5,263 bases of DNA from Desulfovibrio sp. (GTDB taxonomy: Bacteria; Desulfobacterota; Desulfovibrionia; Desulfovibrionales; Desulfovibrionaceae), in the NCBI GenBank assembly GCA_014804905.1, contig JAAUYX010000091.1, positions 61,619 through 66,881 of the forward strand, read 5' to 3'. Positions 4,269 through 5,263 of the stretch are shown here, piece after piece; within the stretch, counting starts at the first letter, position 1; every line of letters starts with the position of its first letter. The position numbers and the translations under genes are program-made. A model generated the notes under the pieces. It saw only the letters and a program-made list of their open reading frames with translations. It made no database searches and was not told the DNA's origin.

Positions 4269-5263
4269 GCTTTGACAGCTCCCGTGCGGTCCTCCGCCGG
4301 GGCGCTTCCGGAAGGCCGGGCCCTGCGCCCGGCCTTTTCCTTGTGCGCACTCCGGGAGCCGGTGATCTGCCTCGCCTTGCGCCAGACGGCTTCCGCATCC
4401 AGCGAGGGCAGGGAGAGGAAGAAGCCCTCCAGCGCAGCCATGAAGGCCTGCGCCTGCGGGCTCACGTGCTTGTTACGGCGCACAAGGATGCCGTAGAGCC
4501 GGTTGGGAAAGAGGTGGTCAAGCGGCAGCGCGCCTATCTGCTCCCATTCCGCCCCGAAATTGGTGGCCTGGAGACAGAGCTCGTCCATGATGGCAACGCC
4601 GAGGCGCTGCCACACATAGCGCATGATGAGGTGATAATTGTTGACGCGGATGACCGCGTTTTTCCTGATGAAGTCGCCCATGCCCGAGGTGCGGCACCAG
4701 CAGCCGAGATCGTCCGGGTCCCCGTCATTGCCGAAGGCCACATAGGGGAGCCTGCGCAAATCCTCGATGGCCGGCACGGGCGGGATGTTCCACGGGTTGT
4801 CCCGGTGCATGACGAGCATGGGGCGCGCCTTGAACACCACGGAGAGCCTGTCGTCCGCCGGTTTTTCAATGACGGGCAAAAGCCCGAAGTCCACACGGGA
4901 TTCCGCCACCATTGCGCGCACATCCGAGGAGAGCCCCCTCTCGAGGGAGAGCTGCACACCGGGATTGTGGCGCAGAAATTCCACCGTCGTCGATACGGCA
5001 AGGCTGGCGATGGGGAGCGTGGCCGCCACGGTGACCGCGCCCTTGAGCTTGCCGTCCGCGCTGCCCACCGAGGCGCGCATGCTTTGCAGGGCCTCGAAGG
5101 TGGTGATGGCCCAGTCGAGGAGCCTGGTGCCCTCGGGCGTGATACGCAGGGATTTTTTGTAGCGGTCGAAAAGCACGGTGTTGAGCGACTCTTCCAGCGA
5201 GCGCAACTGATAACTGATGGTGGAGGGATTGCGGTGCATGTGCTCGGCGGCGCGGCGCACGCT
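4265..5263 (-). CDS. LysR-type transcriptional regulator, N-terminus outside the window
   Basis: 332 codons plus the stop are visible. The frame stays open to the window end, and the first visible residues (SVRRAAEHMHRNPSTISYQLRSLEE) are mid-HTH, so about 15-20 N-terminal residues are missing. The GTG at 5260 is internal. The winged HTH extends to about residue 45 (LFDRYKKSLRITPEG.RLL), then a linker helix, then a periplasmic-binding-protein-like effector domain (about 73-286) starting LKGAVTVAA. The effector domain would bind a small-molecule co-inducer; which one is unknown. After about residue 285 there is a roughly 45-residue basic, low-complexity tail unlike most family members. Residues 310-318 are encoded by the antisense of the permease terminator. 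The gene is tail to tail with the permease, with a 4-bp overlap, unlike the usual divergent LysR-target layout. The likely target is the permease promoter region. Confidence 0.9.
   Translation of the reverse strand, partial: SVRRAAEHMHRNPSTISYQLRSLEESLNTVLFDRYKKSLRITPEGTRLLDWAITTFEALQSMRASVGSADGKLKGAVTVAATLPIASLAVSTTVEFLRHNPGVQLSLERGLSSDVRAMVAESRVDFGLLPVIEKPADDRLSVVFKARPMLVMHRDNPWNIPPVPAIEDLRRLPYVAFGNDGDPDDLGCWCRTSGMGDFIRKNAVIRVNNYHLIMRYVWQRLGVAIMDELCLQATNFGAEWEQIGALPLDHLFPNRLYGILVRRNKHVSPQAQAFMAALEGFFLSLPSLDAEAVWRKARQITGSRSAHKEKAGRRARPSGSAPAEDRTGAVKA
4312..4340 (+). terminator. Intrinsic terminator of the permease gene, inside antisense of lysR
   Basis: A perfect 10-bp stem, AAGGCCGGGC (4312-4321) with GCCCGGCCTT (4327-4336), has a CCTGC loop and runs into TTTTCC. 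It starts 44 bases after the permease stop. On the minus strand the downstream side lacks a T-run, so it works mainly for the + transcript and should not stop lysR transcription. Confidence 0.75.

Noticed and set aside
5258..5260. GTG as the start of the LysR gene.
   Set aside because: The residues just after it are already inside the helix-turn-helix (RRAAEHMHRNPSTIS), and the frame continues to the window edge, so the true start lies outside.

Overview
The window is GC-rich (roughly two thirds G+C by eye), densely coding bacterial DNA. The mix of genes and the strong G/C bias at third codon positions fit a host- or gut-associated anaerobe. My best guess is a Desulfovibrionaceae member (Desulfovibrio/Bilophila-like), mainly because I recall DUF4125 proteins and this type of SLC13 permease from such genomes. 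This is a memory-based guess that a database search could overturn. There are no RNA genes, CRISPR arrays, insertion sequences or phage genes.

Left part (1-1515, + strand): the 3' end of a tetratricopeptide-repeat (TPR) protein gene that enters from outside the window, followed 9 bp later by a 176-residue DUF4125-family protein. The Shine-Dalgarno of the second gene overlaps the stop codon of the first, so the two look like one translationally coupled unit. The DUF4125 protein is two copies of one unit in an exact, ungapped 84-residue register. A + strand terminator-like hairpin at 1619-1644 probably ends this unit.

Middle (1625-2365, - strand): a two-module VOC/glyoxalase-superfamily protein that converges on the first unit. 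Its stop codon lies inside the terminator of that unit. The metal-ligand residues usually found in one module appear to be shared between its two modules. A 421-bp non-coding region (2366-2786) separates it from the next gene, which diverges from it. That region holds an AT-rich island with two dyad-symmetric elements centred about 23 bp apart, a TTGACA hexamer and a leader hairpin.

Right part (2787-5263): a 493-residue SLC13/DASS-like anion permease (+ strand) and a LysR-type regulator (- strand, 5' end beyond the window). They lie tail to tail and share one CTAG tetranucleotide as both stop codons. The permease terminator lies within the antisense of the lysR 3' end. The simplest reading is a regulator-transporter pair in which the LysR protein senses a small carboxylate or other anion and controls the permease through the dyads upstream of it. 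The substrate cannot be read from the sequence. The VOC protein may belong to the same response, but only its position suggests this.

No complete novel defence or mobile system is visible. The least understood part is the TPR/DUF4125 pair.
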